A stretch of DNA of 64,000 nt, from assembly GCF_021130785.1 (NCBI RefSeq), contig NC_060207.1, positions 1,634,501-1,698,500 on the forward strand, in the 5' to 3' direction. Shown here in pieces: positions 1 to 13,510 of the stretch. The position numbers and the translations under genes were made by a program. The stretch comes from Homalodisca vitripennis. Its lineage: Eukaryota > Arthropoda > Insecta > Hemiptera > Cicadellidae. Position 1 is the stretch's first letter. Every line of letters begins with the position of its first letter. A model generated the notes under the pieces. It was not told the DNA's origin, ran no database searches, and was given only the letters and a program-made list of their open reading frames with translations.

Positions 1-43
1 TAATTTTAACTGTTTAGTTTCAACGCAATTGAATATATGTATA

Positions 44-3028
44 TTGTAGATAAATAATATTTATATTGTTGGATAACTAGATAAAGAGACTAAAAGTCGC
101 CAGTTGAAGCATCTGTCTATAGTTAGTATACGCTGATTAAGTGTTTATTTACATGTCTAGTGTTTGTAGATAAAGAATATTTATATTATTGTATAACTAG
201 ATAAAGAGACTGGAAGTCACCAGTTGAAGCATCTGTCTATAGTTAGTATACGCTGATTAAGTGTTTATTTACATGTCTAGTGTTTGTAGATTAAAATATA
301 TTATATTGTTGGATAACTAGATAAAGAGACTGGAAGTCACCAGTTGAAGCATATGTCTATAGTTAGTATACGCTGATTAAGTGTTTATTTACATGTCTAG
401 TGTTTGTAGATAAAGAATATTTATATTGGATAACTAGATAAAGAGACTGGAAGTCACCAGATTGAAGCATCTGTCTATAGTTAGTATACGCTGATTAAGT
501 GTTTATTTACATGTCTAGTGTTTGTAGATAAAGAATATTTATATTGTTGGATAACTAGATAAAGAGACTGGAAGTCACCAGTTGAAGCATCTGTCTATAG
601 TTAGTATACGCTGATTAAGTGTTTATTTACATGTCTAGTGTTTGTAGATAAAGAATATTTATATTGTTGGATAACTAGATAAAGAGACTGGAAGTCACCA
701 GTTGAAGCATATGTCTATAGTTAGTATACGCTGATTAAGTGTTTATTTACATGTCTAGTGTTTGTAGATAAAGAATATTTATATTTGTTGGATAACTAGA
801 TAAAGAGACTGGAAGTCACCAGTTGAAGCATCTGTCTATAGTTAGTATACGCTGATTAAGTGTTTATTTACATGTCCAGTGTTTGTAGATAAAGAATATT
901 TATATTGTTGGATAACTAGATAAAGAGACTGGAAGTCACCAGTTGAAGCATATGTCTATAGTTAGTATACGCTGATTAAGTGTTTATTTACATGTCCAGT
1001 GTTTGTAGATAAAGAATATTTATATTGTTGTATAACTAGATAAAGAGACTGGAAGTCACCAGTTGAAGCATCTGTCTATAGTTAGTATACGCTGATTAAG
1101 TGTTTATTTACATGTCTAGTGTTTGTAGATAAAGAATATTTATATTGTTGGATAACTAGATAAAGAGACTGGAAGTCACCAGTTGAAGCATATGTCTATA
1201 GTTAGTATACGCTGATTAAGTGTTTATTTACATGTCTGGTGTTTGTAGATAAAGAATATTTATATTGTTGGATAACTAGATAAAGAGACTGGAAGTCACC
1301 GATTGAAGCATCTGTCTATAGTTAGTATACGCTGATTAAGTGTTTATTTACATGTCTAGTGTTTGTAGATAAAGAATATTTATATTGTTAAATAACTAGA
1401 TAAAGAGACTGAAAGTCACCAGTTGAAGCATCTGTCTATAGTTAGTATACGCTGATTAAGTGTTTATTTACATGTCTAGTGTTTGTAGATAAATAATATT
1501 TATATTGTTGGATAACTAGATAAAGAGACTGGAAGTCACCAGTTGAAGCATATGTCTATAGTTAGTATACGCTGATTAAGTGTTTATTTACATGTCTAGT
1601 GTTTGTAGATAAAGAATATTTATATTGTTGGATAACTAGATAAAGAGACTGGAAGTCACAGGTTGAAGCATCTGTCTATAGTTAGTATACGCTGATTAAG
1701 TGTTTATTTACATGTCTAGTGTTTGTAGATAAAAAATATTTATATTGTTGGATAACTAGATAAAGAGACTGGAAGTCACCAGTTGAAGCATCTGTCTATA
1801 GTTAGTATACGCTGATTAAGTGTTTATTTACATGTCTAGTGTTTGTAGATAATTAATATTTATATTTTTGGATAACTAGATAAAGAGACTGGAAGTCACC
1901 AGTTGAAGCATCTGTCTATAGTTAGTATACGCTGATTAAGTGTTTATTTACATGTCTAGTGTTTGTAGATAAAGAATATTTATATTGTTGTATAACTAGA
2001 TAAAGAGACTGGAAGTCACAGGTTGAAGCATCTGTCTATAGTTAGTATACGCTGATTAATTGTTTATTTACATGTCTAGTGTTTGTAGATAATTAATATT
2101 TATATTTTTGTATAACTAGATAAAGAGACTGAAAGTCGCCAGTTAAAGCATATGTCTATAGTTAGTATACGCTGATTAAGTGTTTATTTACATGTCTAGT
2201 GTTTGTAGATAAAGAATATTTCTATACAAAATTATCATTTCATATGTTTTACCATTTCGATCTATATCAAACCATTGTAACATCCACCAATTCTATTGCG
2301 TGTTACGATCAACTGAATTCTGTATTTCTTTAGAAAACCTAGGTTACATCCTGATACAGTGCAACTTGGTGGCTCCTAGACAAGTAACAACTTAAGAAAT
2401 AGCATAATTAAAATTATGTATTATACCTGGTTCGATAAGGGATGGTGTGTTGGTTACTCAAAAAAAAACATAATTTGTATCTAAATGTGATTCCAAGAGA
2501 CTGCTCAATAAACTTTGCAAGGTGAAGGAGTCATTAGAGATTTTATTCATGATATATGTATATATAGGACCGGATATATGGGGATGTCAGCGGTAGATGT
2601 ATTGAGCCATACTTTAATGAGGTGCGTTTATTTAGAACTAGTTTATTTCAAAACTAGTATTTACAAACAATGTCAATAAATAGGTAATAAATATATTATG
2701 ATGCTAAAACATATTGCGATAAACTGTGGGTATGGCATAAAGAAATTAGCGTATGTAAATATTGATTTAACTAAAATAAAATTCTTTTATGTAATTCTGG
2801 AAATAGATAAAATATAACACCGTATGTTTATTATCAGAGTATTTATTCTACCCGTGCTCTTACTTTATACACTATTAGACTTTCAGCTTGATATAGCTTT
2901 CGTAGCTGGATTTAATTTTTCCTGCATGAATTGTTAAATATTTTGGACTACAAAACTGCAGCATAATATCGTGTTAAACGGTTCATTAATTTTAACTGTT
3001 TAGTTCAACGCAATTGAAAATATGTATA
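44..3028 (+). repeat. Satellite unit 1: ~18 monomers (44-2222) and spacer (2223-3028)
   Basis: This is the longest array. The first monomer carries the edge variant ACTAAAAGTCGCC and the last carries ACTGAAAGTCGCC, whereas internal monomers read ACTGGAAGTCACC. Small indels (for example near 428 and 784) shift the 120-bp phase slightly. The spacer starts at TCTATACAAAATTATC and has no coding potential that I can see. Confidence 0.95.
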
Positions 3029-4818
3029 TTGTAGATAAATAATATTTATATTGTTGGATAACTAGATAAAGAGACTAAAAGTCGCCAGTTGAAGCATCTG
3101 TCTATAGTTAGTATACGCTGATTAAGTGTTTATTTACATGTCTAGTGTTTGTAGATAAAGAATATTTATATTGTTGGATAACTAGATAAAGAGACTGGAA
3201 GTCACCAGTTGAAGCATCTGTCTATAGTTAGTATACGCTGATTAAGTGTTTATTTACATGTCTAGTGTTTGTAGATAAATAATATTTATATTGTTGGATA
3301 ACTAGATAAAGAGACTGGAAGTCACCAGTTGAAGCATATGTCTATAGTTAGTATACGCTGATTAAGTGTTTATTTACATGTCTAGTGTTTGTAGATAAAG
3401 AATATTTATATTGTTGGATAACTAGATAAAGAGACTGGAAGTCACAGGTTGAAGCATCTGTCTATAGTTAGTATACGCTGATTAAGTGTTTATTTACATG
3501 TCTAGTGTTTGTAGATAAAAAATATTTATATTGTTGGATAACTAGATAAAGAGACTGGAAGTCACCAGTTGAAGCATCTGTCTATAGTTAGTATACGCTG
3601 ATTAAGTGTTTATTTACATGTCTAGTGTTTGTAGATAAAGAATATTTATATTTATGGATAACTAGATAAAGAGACTGGAAGTCACCAGTTGAAGCATCTG
3701 TCTATAGTTAGTATACGCTGATTAAGTGTTTATTTACATGTCTAGTGTTTGTAGATAAAGAATATTTATATTGTTAGATAACTAGATAAAGAGACTGGAA
3801 GTCACAGGTTGAAGCATCTGTCTATAGTTAGTATACGCTGATTAATTGTTTATTTACATGTCTAGTGTTTGTAGATAATTAATATTTATATTTTTGGATA
3901 ACTAGATAAAGAGACTGAAAGTCGCCAGTTAAAGCATATGTCTATAGTTAGTATACGCTGATTAAGTGTTTATTTACATGTCTAGTGTTTGTAGATAAAG
4001 AATATTTCTATACAAAATTATCATTTCATATGTTTTACCATTTCGATCTATATCAAACCATTGTAACATCCACCAATTCTATTGCGTGTTACGATCAACC
4101 GAATTCTGTATTTCTTTAGAAAACCTAGGTTACATCCTGATACAGTGCAACTTGGTTGACTGCTCCTAGACAAGTAACAACTTAAGAAATAGCATAATTA
4201 AAATTATGTATTATACCTGGTTCGATAAGGGATGGTGTGTTGGTTACTCAAAAAAAAACATAATTTGTATCTAAATGTGATTCCAAGAGACTGCTCAATA
4301 AACTTTGCAAGGTGAAGGAGTCATTAGAGATTTTATTCATGATATATGTATATATAGGACCGGATATATGGGGATGTCAGCGGTAGATGTATTGAGCCAT
4401 ACTTTAATGAGGTGCGTTTATTTAGAACTAGTTTATTTCAAAACTAGTATTTACAAACAATGTCAATAAATAGGTAATAAATATATTATGATGCTAAAAC
4501 ATATTGCGATAAACTGTGGGTATGGCATAAAGAAATTAGCGTATGTAAATATTGATTTAACTAAAATAAAATTCTTTTATGTAATTCTGGAAATAGATAA
4601 AATATAACACCGTATGTTTATTATCAGAGTATTTATTCTACCCGTGCTCTTACTTTATACACTATTAGACTTTCAGCTTGATATAGCTTTCGTAGCTGGA
4701 TTTAATTTTTCCTGCATGAATTGTTAAATATTTTGGACTACAAAACTGCAGCATAATATCGTGTTAAACGGTTCATTAATTTTAACTGTTTAGTTCAACG
4801 CAATTGAAAATATGTATA
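3029..4818 (+). repeat. Satellite unit 2: ~8 monomers (3029-4008) and spacer (4009-4818)
   Basis: This short array has the same two edge-variant monomers as unit 1. Its spacer is nearly identical to spacer 1, including the A-run before CATAATTTGTATC. The main difference is a few bases around 4154 (CTTGGTTGACTGCTCC against CTTGGTGGCTCC in spacer 1). Confidence 0.95.
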
Positions 4819-7416
4819 TTGTAGATAAATAATATTTATATTGTTGGATAACTAGATAAAGAGACTAAAAGTCGCCAGTTGAAGCATCTGTCTATAGTTA
4901 GTATACGCTGATTAAGTGTTTATTTACATGTCTAGTGTTTGTAGATAAAGAATATTTATATTATTGTATAACTAGATAAAGAGACTGGAAGTCACCAGTT
5001 GAAGCATCTGTCTATAGTTAGTATACGCTGATTAAGTGTTTATTTACATGTCTAGTGTTTGTAGATAAATAATATTTATATTGTTGGATAACTAGATAAA
5101 GAGACTGGAAGTCACCAGTTGAAGCATCTGTCTATAGTTAGTATACGCTGATTAAGTGTTTATTTACATGTCTAGTGTTTGTAGATAAAGAATATTTATA
5201 TTGTTGGATAACTAGATAAAGAGACTGGAAGTCACCAGTTGAAGCATATGTCTATAGTTAGTATACGCTGATTAAGTGTTTATTTACATGTCTAGTGTTT
5301 GTAGATAAAGAATATTTATATTGTTGGATAACTAGATAAAGAGACTGGAAGTCACCAGTTGAAGCATCTGTCTATAGTTAGTATACGCTGATTAAGTGTT
5401 TATTTACATGTCTAGTGTTTGTAGATAAAGAATATTTATATTGTTGGATAACTAGATAAAGAGACTGGAAGTCACCAGTTGAAGCATATGTCTATAGTTA
5501 GTATACGCTGATTAAGTGTTTATTTACATGTCTAGTGTTTGTAGATAAAGAATATTTATATTGTTGGATAACTAGATAAAGAGACTGGAAGTCACCAGTT
5601 GAAGCATCTGTCTATAGTTAGTATACGCTGATTAAGTGTTTATTTACATGTCTAGTGTTTGTAGATAAAGAATATTTATATTGTTGGATAACTAGATAAA
5701 GAGACTGGAAGTCACCAGTTGAAGCATCTGTCTATAGTTAGTATACGCTGATTAAGTGTTTATTTACATGTCTAGTGTTTGTAGATAAAGAATATTTATA
5801 TTGTTGGATAACTAGATAAAGAGACTGGAAGTCACCAGTTGAAGCATCTGTCTATAGTTAGTATACGCTGATTAAGTGTTTATTTACATGTCTAGTGTTT
5901 GTAGATAAAGAATATTTATATTGTTGGATAACTAGATAAAGAGACTGGAAGTCACCAGTTGAAGCATATGTCTATAGTTAGTATACGCTGATTAAGTGTT
6001 TATTTACATGTCTAGTGTTTGTAGATAAAGAATATTTATATTGTTGGATAACTAGATAAAGAGACTGGAAGTCACCAGTTGAAGCATCTGTCTATAGTTA
6101 GTATACGCTGATTAAGTGTTTATTTACATGTCTAGTGTTTGTAGATAAAGAATATTTATATTGTTGGATAACTAGATAAAGAGACTGGAAGTCACCAGTT
6201 GAAGCATCTGTCTATAGTTAGTATACGCTGATTAAGTGTTTATTTACATGTCTAGTGTTTGTAGATAAAGAATATTTATATTGTTGGATAACTAGATAAA
6301 GAGACTGGAAGTCACCAGTTGAAGCATCTGTCTATAGTTAGTATACGCTGATTAAGTGTTTATTTACATGTCTAGTGTTTGTAGATAAAGAATATTTATA
6401 TTGTTGGATAACTAGATAAAGAGACTGGAAGTCACCAGTTGAAGCATCTGTCTATAGTTAGTATACGCTGATTAAGTGTTTATTTACATGTCTAGTGTTT
6501 GTAGATAAAGAATATTTATATTGTTGGATAACTAGATAAAGAGACTGGAAGTCACCAGTTGAAGCATCTGTCTATAGTTAGTATACGCTGATTAAGTGTT
6601 TATTTACATGTCTAGTGTTTGTAGATAAAGAATATTTATACAAAATTTTTCATAACTGTTTTAAAGATCTATATCAAACCATTGTAACCTCCACCAATTA
6701 GTATGCGTGTTAAGTGTTTATTTAATTCTAGTGTTTTCTTTAGAAAACCTAGGTTACATCCTGATACAGTGCAACTTGGTTTTACCTAGACAAGTAACAA
6801 CTTTGCATAAAATTATATAGTATACCTGGTTCGATAAGGGATGAGGTGTTGGTTACTCAAAAAAAAAACATAATTTGTATCTAAATGTGATTCCAAGAGA
6901 CTGCTCAATGAACTTTGCAAGGTGAAGGAGTCATTAGAGATTTTATTAAAGATATATGTATATATAGGCATATATGGGGGATGTCAGCGGTAGATGTATT
7001 GAGCCATACTTTAATGAGGTGCGTTTATTTAGAACTAGTTTATTTCAAAACTAGTATTTACAAATGTCAATAAATAGGTAATAAATATATTATGATGCTA
7101 AAACATATTGCGATAAACTGTTGGTATGGCATATAGAAATTAGCGTATGTAAATATTGATTTAACTAAAATAAAATTCTTTTATGTAATTCTGGAAATAG
7201 ATAAAATATAACACCGTATGTTTATTATAGAGTATTTATTTTTTACTTTATTCTTTATTTATTAGACTTTCAGCTTGATATAGCTTTCGTAGCTGGATTT
7301 AATTTTTCCTGCATGAATTGTTAAATACTTTTGACTACAAAACTGCAACATGAAATCGTGTTAAACGGTTAAATAATTTTAACGGTTTAGTCTCAACGCA
7401 ATTGAATATATGTATA
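4819..7416 (+). repeat. Satellite unit 3: ~15 monomers (4819-6640) and divergent, shortened spacer (6641-7416)
   Basis: Internal monomers are almost invariant from about 5170 to 6630, which suggests recent local amplification. The last monomer lacks the edge variant. The spacer is the most divergent of the six: it has lost several short blocks near 6650-6740, 6960 and 7230-7260 relative to the others, but keeps the same order of landmarks. Confidence 0.93.
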
Positions 7417-9090
7417 TTGTAGATAAATAATATTGATATTGTTGGATAACTAGATAAAGAGACTGGAAGTCACCAGTTGAAGCATCTGTCTATAGTTAGT
7501 ATACGCTGATTAAGTGTTTATTTACATGTCTAGTGTTTGTAGATAAAGAATATTTATATTATTGGATAACTAGATAAAGAGACTGGAAGTCACCAGTTGA
7601 AGCATATGTCTATAGTTAGTATACGCTGATTAAGTGTTTATTTACATGTCTAGTGTTTGTAGATAAAGAATATTTATATTGTTGTATAACTAGATAAAGA
7701 GACTGGAAGTCACCAGTTGAAGCATTTGTCTATTATAGTTAGTATACGCTGATTAAGTGTTTATTTACATGTCTAGTGTTTGTAGATAATTAATATTTAT
7801 ATTTTTGGATAACTAGATAAAGAGACTGGAAGTCACCAGTTGAAGCATCTGTCTATAGTTAGTATACGCTGATTAAGTGTTTATTTACATGTCTAGTGTT
7901 TGTAGATAAAGAATATTTATATTGTTGGATAACTAGATAAAGAGACTGGAAGTCACCAGTTGAAGCATCTGTCTATAGTTAGTATACGCTGATTAAGTGT
8001 TTATTTACATGTCTAGTGTTTGTAGATAAATTAATATTTATATTTTTGGATAACTAGATAAAGAGACTGGAAGTCACCAGTTGAAGCATATGTCTATAGT
8101 TAGTATACGCTGATTAAGTGTTTATTTACATGTCTAGTGTTTGTAGATAAAGAATATTTATATTGTTGGATAACTAGATAAAGAGACTGAAAGTCGCCAG
8201 TTGAAGCATATGTCTATAGTTAGTATACGCTGATTAAGTGTTTATTTACATGTCTAGTGTTTGTAGATAAAGAATATTTCTATACAAAATTATCATTTCA
8301 TATGTTTTACCATTTCGATCTATATCAAACCATTGTAACATCCACCAATTCTATTGCGTGTTACGATCAACTTAATTCTGTATTTCTTTAGAAAACCTAG
8401 GTTACATCCTGATACAGTGCAACTTGGTTGACTGCTCCTAGACAAGTAACAACTTAAGAAATAGCATAATTAAAATTATGTCTTATACCTGGTTCGATAA
8501 GGGATGGTGTGTTGGTTACTCAAAAAAAACATAATTTGTATCTAAATGTGATTCCAAGAGACTGCTCAATGAACTTTGCAAGGTGAAGGAGTCATTAGAG
8601 ATTTTATTCAAGATATATGTATATATAGGACCGCATATATGGGGATGTCAGCGGTAGATGTATTGAGCCATACTTTAATGAGGTGCGTTTATTTAGAACT
8701 AGTTTATTTTAAAACTAGTATTTACAAACAATGTCAATAAATAGGTAATAAATATATTATGATGCTAAAACATATTGCGATAAACTGTTGGTATGGCATA
8801 TAGAAATTAGCGTATGTAAATATTGATTTAACTAAAATAAAATTCTTTTATGTAATTCTGGAAATAGATAAAATATAACACCGTATGTTTATTATTAGAG
8901 TATTTATTCTACCCGTGCTCTTACTTTATACACTATTAGACTTTCAGCTTGATATAGCTTTCGTAGCTGGATTTAATTTTTCCTGCATGAATTGTTAAAT
9001 ACTTTTGACTACAAAACTGCAACATGAAATCGTGTTAAACGGTTAAATAATTTTAACTGTTTAGTCTCAACGCAATTGAATATATGTATA
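7417..9090 (+). repeat. Satellite unit 4: ~7 monomers (7417-8280) and spacer (8281-9090)
   Basis: This is the shortest array. One monomer has an insertion (TCTATTATAG near 7730). Several monomers carry the GATAATTAATATT or GATAAATTAATATT variants. The final monomer has the GTCGCC edge variant. Confidence 0.93.
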
Positions 9091-11722
9091 TTGTAGATAA
9101 ATAATATTTATATTGTTGGATAACTAGATAAAGAGACTAAAAGTCGCCAGTTGAAGCATCTGTCTATAGTTAGTATACGCTGATTAAGTGTTTATTTACA
9201 TGTCTAGTGTTTGTAGATAAAGAATATTTATATTATTGTATAACTAGATAAAGAGACTGGAAGTCACCAGTTGAAGCATATGTCTATAGTTAGTATACGC
9301 TGATTAAGTGTTTATTTACATGTTTAGTGTTTGTAGATAAATAATATTTATATTGTTGGATAACTAGATAAAGAGACTGGAAGTCACCAGTTGAAGCATA
9401 TGTCTATAGTTAGTATACGCTGATTAAGTGTTTATTTACATGTCTAGTGTTTGTAGATAAAGAATATTTATATTGTTGGATAACTAGATAAAGAGACTGG
9501 AAGTCACCAGTTGAAGCATCTGTCTATAGTTAGTATACGCTGATTAAGTGTTTATTTACATGTCTAGTGTTTGTAGATAAAGAATATTTATATTGTTGGA
9601 TAACTAGATAAAGAGACTGGAAGTCACCAGTTGAAGCATATGTCTATAGTTAGTATACGCTGATTAAGTGTTTATTTACATGTCTAGTGTTTGTAGATAA
9701 AGAATATTTATATTGTTGGATAACTAGATAAAGAGACTGGAAGTCACCAGTTGAAGCATCTGTCTATAGTTAGTATACGCTGATTAAGTGTTTATTTACA
9801 TGTCTAGTGTTTGTAGATAAAAAATATTTATATTGTTGGATAACTAGATAAAGAGACTGGAAGTCACCAGTAAAAGCATATGTCTATAGTTAGTATACGC
9901 TGATTAAGTGTTTATTTACATGTCTAGTGTTTGTAGATAAAGAATATTTATATTGTTGGATAACTAGATAAAGAGACTGGAAGTCACCAGTTGAAGCATA
10001 TGTCTATAGTTAGTATACGCTGATTAAGTGTTTATTTACATGTCTAGTGTTTGTAGATAAAGAATATTTATATTGTTGGATAACTAGATAAAGAGACTGG
10101 AAGTCACCAGTTGAAGCATCTGTCTATAGTTAGTATACGCTGATTAAGTGTTTATTTACATGTCTAGTGTTTGTAGATAAAGAATATTTATATTGTTGGA
10201 TAACTAGATAAAGAGACTGGAAGTCACCAGTTGAAGCATATGTCTATATTTAGTATACGCTGATTAAGTGTTTATTTACATGTCTAGTGTTTGTAGATAA
10301 AGAATATTTATATTGTTGGATAACTAGATAAAGAGACTGGAAGTCACCAGTAAAAGCATCTGTCTATAGTTAGTATACGCAGATTAAGTGTTTATTTACA
10401 TGTCTAGTGTTTGTAGATAAAGAATATTTATATTGTTGGATAACTAGATAAAGAGACTGGAAGTCACCAGTTGAAGCATCTGTCTATAGTTAGTATACGC
10501 TGATTAAGTGTTTATTTACATGTCTAGTGTTTGTAGATAAAGAATATTTATATTGTTGGATAACTAGATAAAGAGACTGGAAGTCACCAGTTGAAGCATC
10601 TGTCTATAGTTAGTATACGCTGATTAAGTGTTTATTTACATGTCTAGTGTTTGTAGATAAAGAATATTTATATTGTTGGATAACTAGATAAAGAGACTGG
10701 AAGTCACCAGTTGAAGCATCTGTCTATAGTTAGTATACGCTGATTAAGTGTTTATTTACATGTCTAGTGTTTGTAGATAATTAATATTTATATTTTTGGA
10801 TAACTAGATAAAGAGACTGGAAGTCACCAGTTGAAGCATCTGTATATAGTTAGTATACGCTGATTAAGTGTTTATTTACATGTCTAGTGTTTGTAGATAA
10901 AGAATATTTCTATACAAAATTATCATTTCATATGTTTTACCATTTCGATCTATATCAAACCATTGTAACATCCACCAATTCTATTGCGTGTTACGATCAA
11001 CTTAATTCTGTATTTCTTTAGAAAACCTAGGTTACATCCTGATACAGTGCAACTTGGTTGACTGCTCCTAGACAAGTAACAACTTAAGAAATAGCATAAT
11101 TAAAATTATGTCTTATACCTGGTTCGATAAGGGATGTTGTGTTGGTTACTCAAAAAAAAACATAATTTGTATCTAAATGTGATTCCAAGAGACTGCTCAA
11201 TGAACTTTGCAAGGTGAAGGAGTCATTAGAGATTTTATTAAAGATATATGTATATATAGGACCGCATATATGGGGATGTCAGCGGTAGATGTATTGAGCC
11301 ATACTTTAATGAGGTGCGTTTATTTAGAACTAGTTTATTTCAAAACTAGTATTTACAAACAATGTCAATAAATAGGTAATAAATATATTATGATGCTAAA
11401 ACATATTGCGATAAACTGTTGGTATGGCATATAGAAATTAGCGTATGTAAATATTGATTTAACTAAAATAAAATTCTTTTATGTAATTCTGGAAATAGAT
11501 AAAATATAACACCGTATGTTTATTATTAGAGTATTTATTCTACCCGTGCTCTTACTTTATTCCCTTATTAGACTTTCAGCTTGATATAGCTTTCGTAGCT
11601 GGATTTAATTTTTCCTGCATGAATTGTTAAATACTTTTGACTACAAAACTGCAACATGAAATCGTGTTAAACGGTTAAATAATTTTAACGGTTTAGTCTC
11701 AACGCAATTGAATATATGTATA
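9091..11722 (+). repeat. Satellite unit 5: ~15 monomers (9091-10910) and spacer (10911-11722)
   Basis: This is a long array with an edge-variant first monomer. Two monomers share CCAGTAAAAGC instead of CCAGTTGAAGC (near 9870 and 10350). The spacer is close to spacers 4 and 6. Confidence 0.93.
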
Positions 11723-13510
11723 TTGTAGATAAATAATATTTATATTGTTGGATAACTAGATAAAGAGACTAAAAGTCGCCAATTGAAGCATCTGTCTATA
11801 GTTAGTATACGCTGATTAAGTGTTTATTTACATGTCTAGTGTTTGTAGATAAAGAATATTTATATTATTGTATAACTAGATAAAGAGACTAGAAGTCACC
11901 AGTTGAAGCATATGTCTATAGTTAGTATACGCTGATTAATTGTTTATTTACATGTTTAGTGTTTGTAGATAAATAATATTTATATTGTTGGATAACTAGA
12001 TAAAGAGACTGGAAGTCACCAGTTGAAGCATATGTCTATAGTTAGTATACGCTGATTAAGTGTTTATTTACATGTCTAGTGTTTGTAGATAAAGAATAAT
12101 TATATTGTTGGATAACTAGATAAAGAGGCTGGAAGTCACAGGTTGAAGCATCTGTCTATAGTTAGTATACGCTGATTAAGTGTTTATTTACATGTCTAGT
12201 GTTTGTAGATAAAAAATATTTATATTGTTGGATAACTAGATAAAGAGACTGGAAGTCACCAGTTGAAGCATATGTCTATAGTTAGTATACGCTGATTAAG
12301 TGTTTATTTACATGTCTAGTGTTTGTAGATAATTAATATTTATATTTTTGGATAACTAGATAAAGAGACTGGAAGTCACCAGTTGAAGCATCTGTATATA
12401 GTTAGTATACGCTGATTAAGTGTTTATTTACATGTCAAGTGTTTGTAGATAAATAATATTTATATTTTTGGATAACTAGATAAAGAGACTGGAAGTCACC
12501 AGTTGAAGCATATGTCTATAGTTAGTATACGCTGATTAAGTGTTTATTTACATGTCCAGTGTTTGTAGATAAAGAATATTTATATTGTTGGATAACTAGA
12601 TAAAGAGACTGAAAGTCGCCAGTTGAAGCATATGTCTATAGTTAGTATACGCTGATTAAGTGTTTATTTACATGTCTAGTGTTTGTAGATAAAGAATATT
12701 TCTATACAAAATTATCATTTCATATGTTTTACCATTTCGATCTATATCAAACCATTGTAACATCCACCAATTCTATTGCGTGTTACGATCAACTTAATTC
12801 TGTATTTCTTTAGAAAACCTAGGTTACATCCTGATACAGTGCAACTTGGTTGACTGCTCCTAGACAAGTAACAACTTAAGAAATAGCATAATTAAAATTA
12901 TGTCTTATACCTGGTTCGATAAGTGATGTTGTGTTGGTTAATAAAAAAAAACATAATTTATATCTAAATGTGATTCCAAGAGACTGCTCAATAAACTTTG
13001 CAAGGTGAAGGAGTCATTAGAGATTTTATTCAAGATATATGTATATATAGGACCGCATATATGGGGATGTCAGCGGTAGATGTATTGAGCCATACTTTAA
13101 TGAGGTGCGTTTATTTAGAACTAGTTTATTTCAAAACTAGTATTTACAAACAATGTCAATAAATAGGTAATAAATATATTATGATGCTAAAACATATTGC
13201 GATAAACTGTTGGTATGGCATATAGAAATTAGCGTATGTAAATATTGATTTAACTAAAATTAAATTCTTTTATGTAATTCTGGAAATAGATAAAATATAA
13301 CACTGTATGTTTATTATTAGAGTATTTATTCTACCCGTGCTCTTACTTTATACCCTATTTGACTTTCAGGTTGATATAGCTTTCGTAGCTGGATTTAATT
13401 TTTCCTGCATGAATTGTTAAATACTTTTGTTTACAAAACTGCAACATGAAATCGTGTTAAACAGTAAATAATTTTAACTGTTTAGTCTCAACGCAATTGA
13501 ATATATGTAT
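11723..13510 (+). repeat. Satellite unit 6: ~8 monomers (11723-12701) and spacer (12702-13510), right end of array
   Basis: This is the last unit. The spacer runs to AACGCAATTGAATATATGTATA, where the next array would begin, but it passes into a short (TA)n run at about 13503-13527 and then unique DNA. The satellite therefore stops exactly where a monomer block would normally start. Confidence 0.93.

Larger units (their letters stand above)
1..13510. repeat. Higher-order satellite: six units of 120-bp monomer array plus ~0.8-kb spacer
   Basis: The same spacer end (TTTAACTGTTTAG or close variants) recurs at about 5, 2991, 4781, 7378, 9052, 11684 and 13473. This gives unit lengths of about 2986, 1790, 2597, 1674, 2632 and 1789 bp, an alternation of long and short units. 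Each unit is a head-to-tail run of a 120-bp AT-rich monomer (landmark CTATAGTTAGTATACGCTG) followed by one copy of an unrelated spacer. No open frame of note occurs on either strand. The left edge is cut by the window start. Organisation of this kind is typical of satellite DNA maintained by unequal exchange of whole units. Chromosomal location cannot be read from the sequence. Confidence 0.97.

Noticed and set aside
2223..3028. Ribosomal intergenic spacer or histone-cluster spacer
   Set aside because: No rRNA, histone or other gene is found between or beside the units.
1..13510. CRISPR-like array
   Set aside because: Repeats are contiguous 120-bp monomers without unique spacers between them, in a eukaryotic context.
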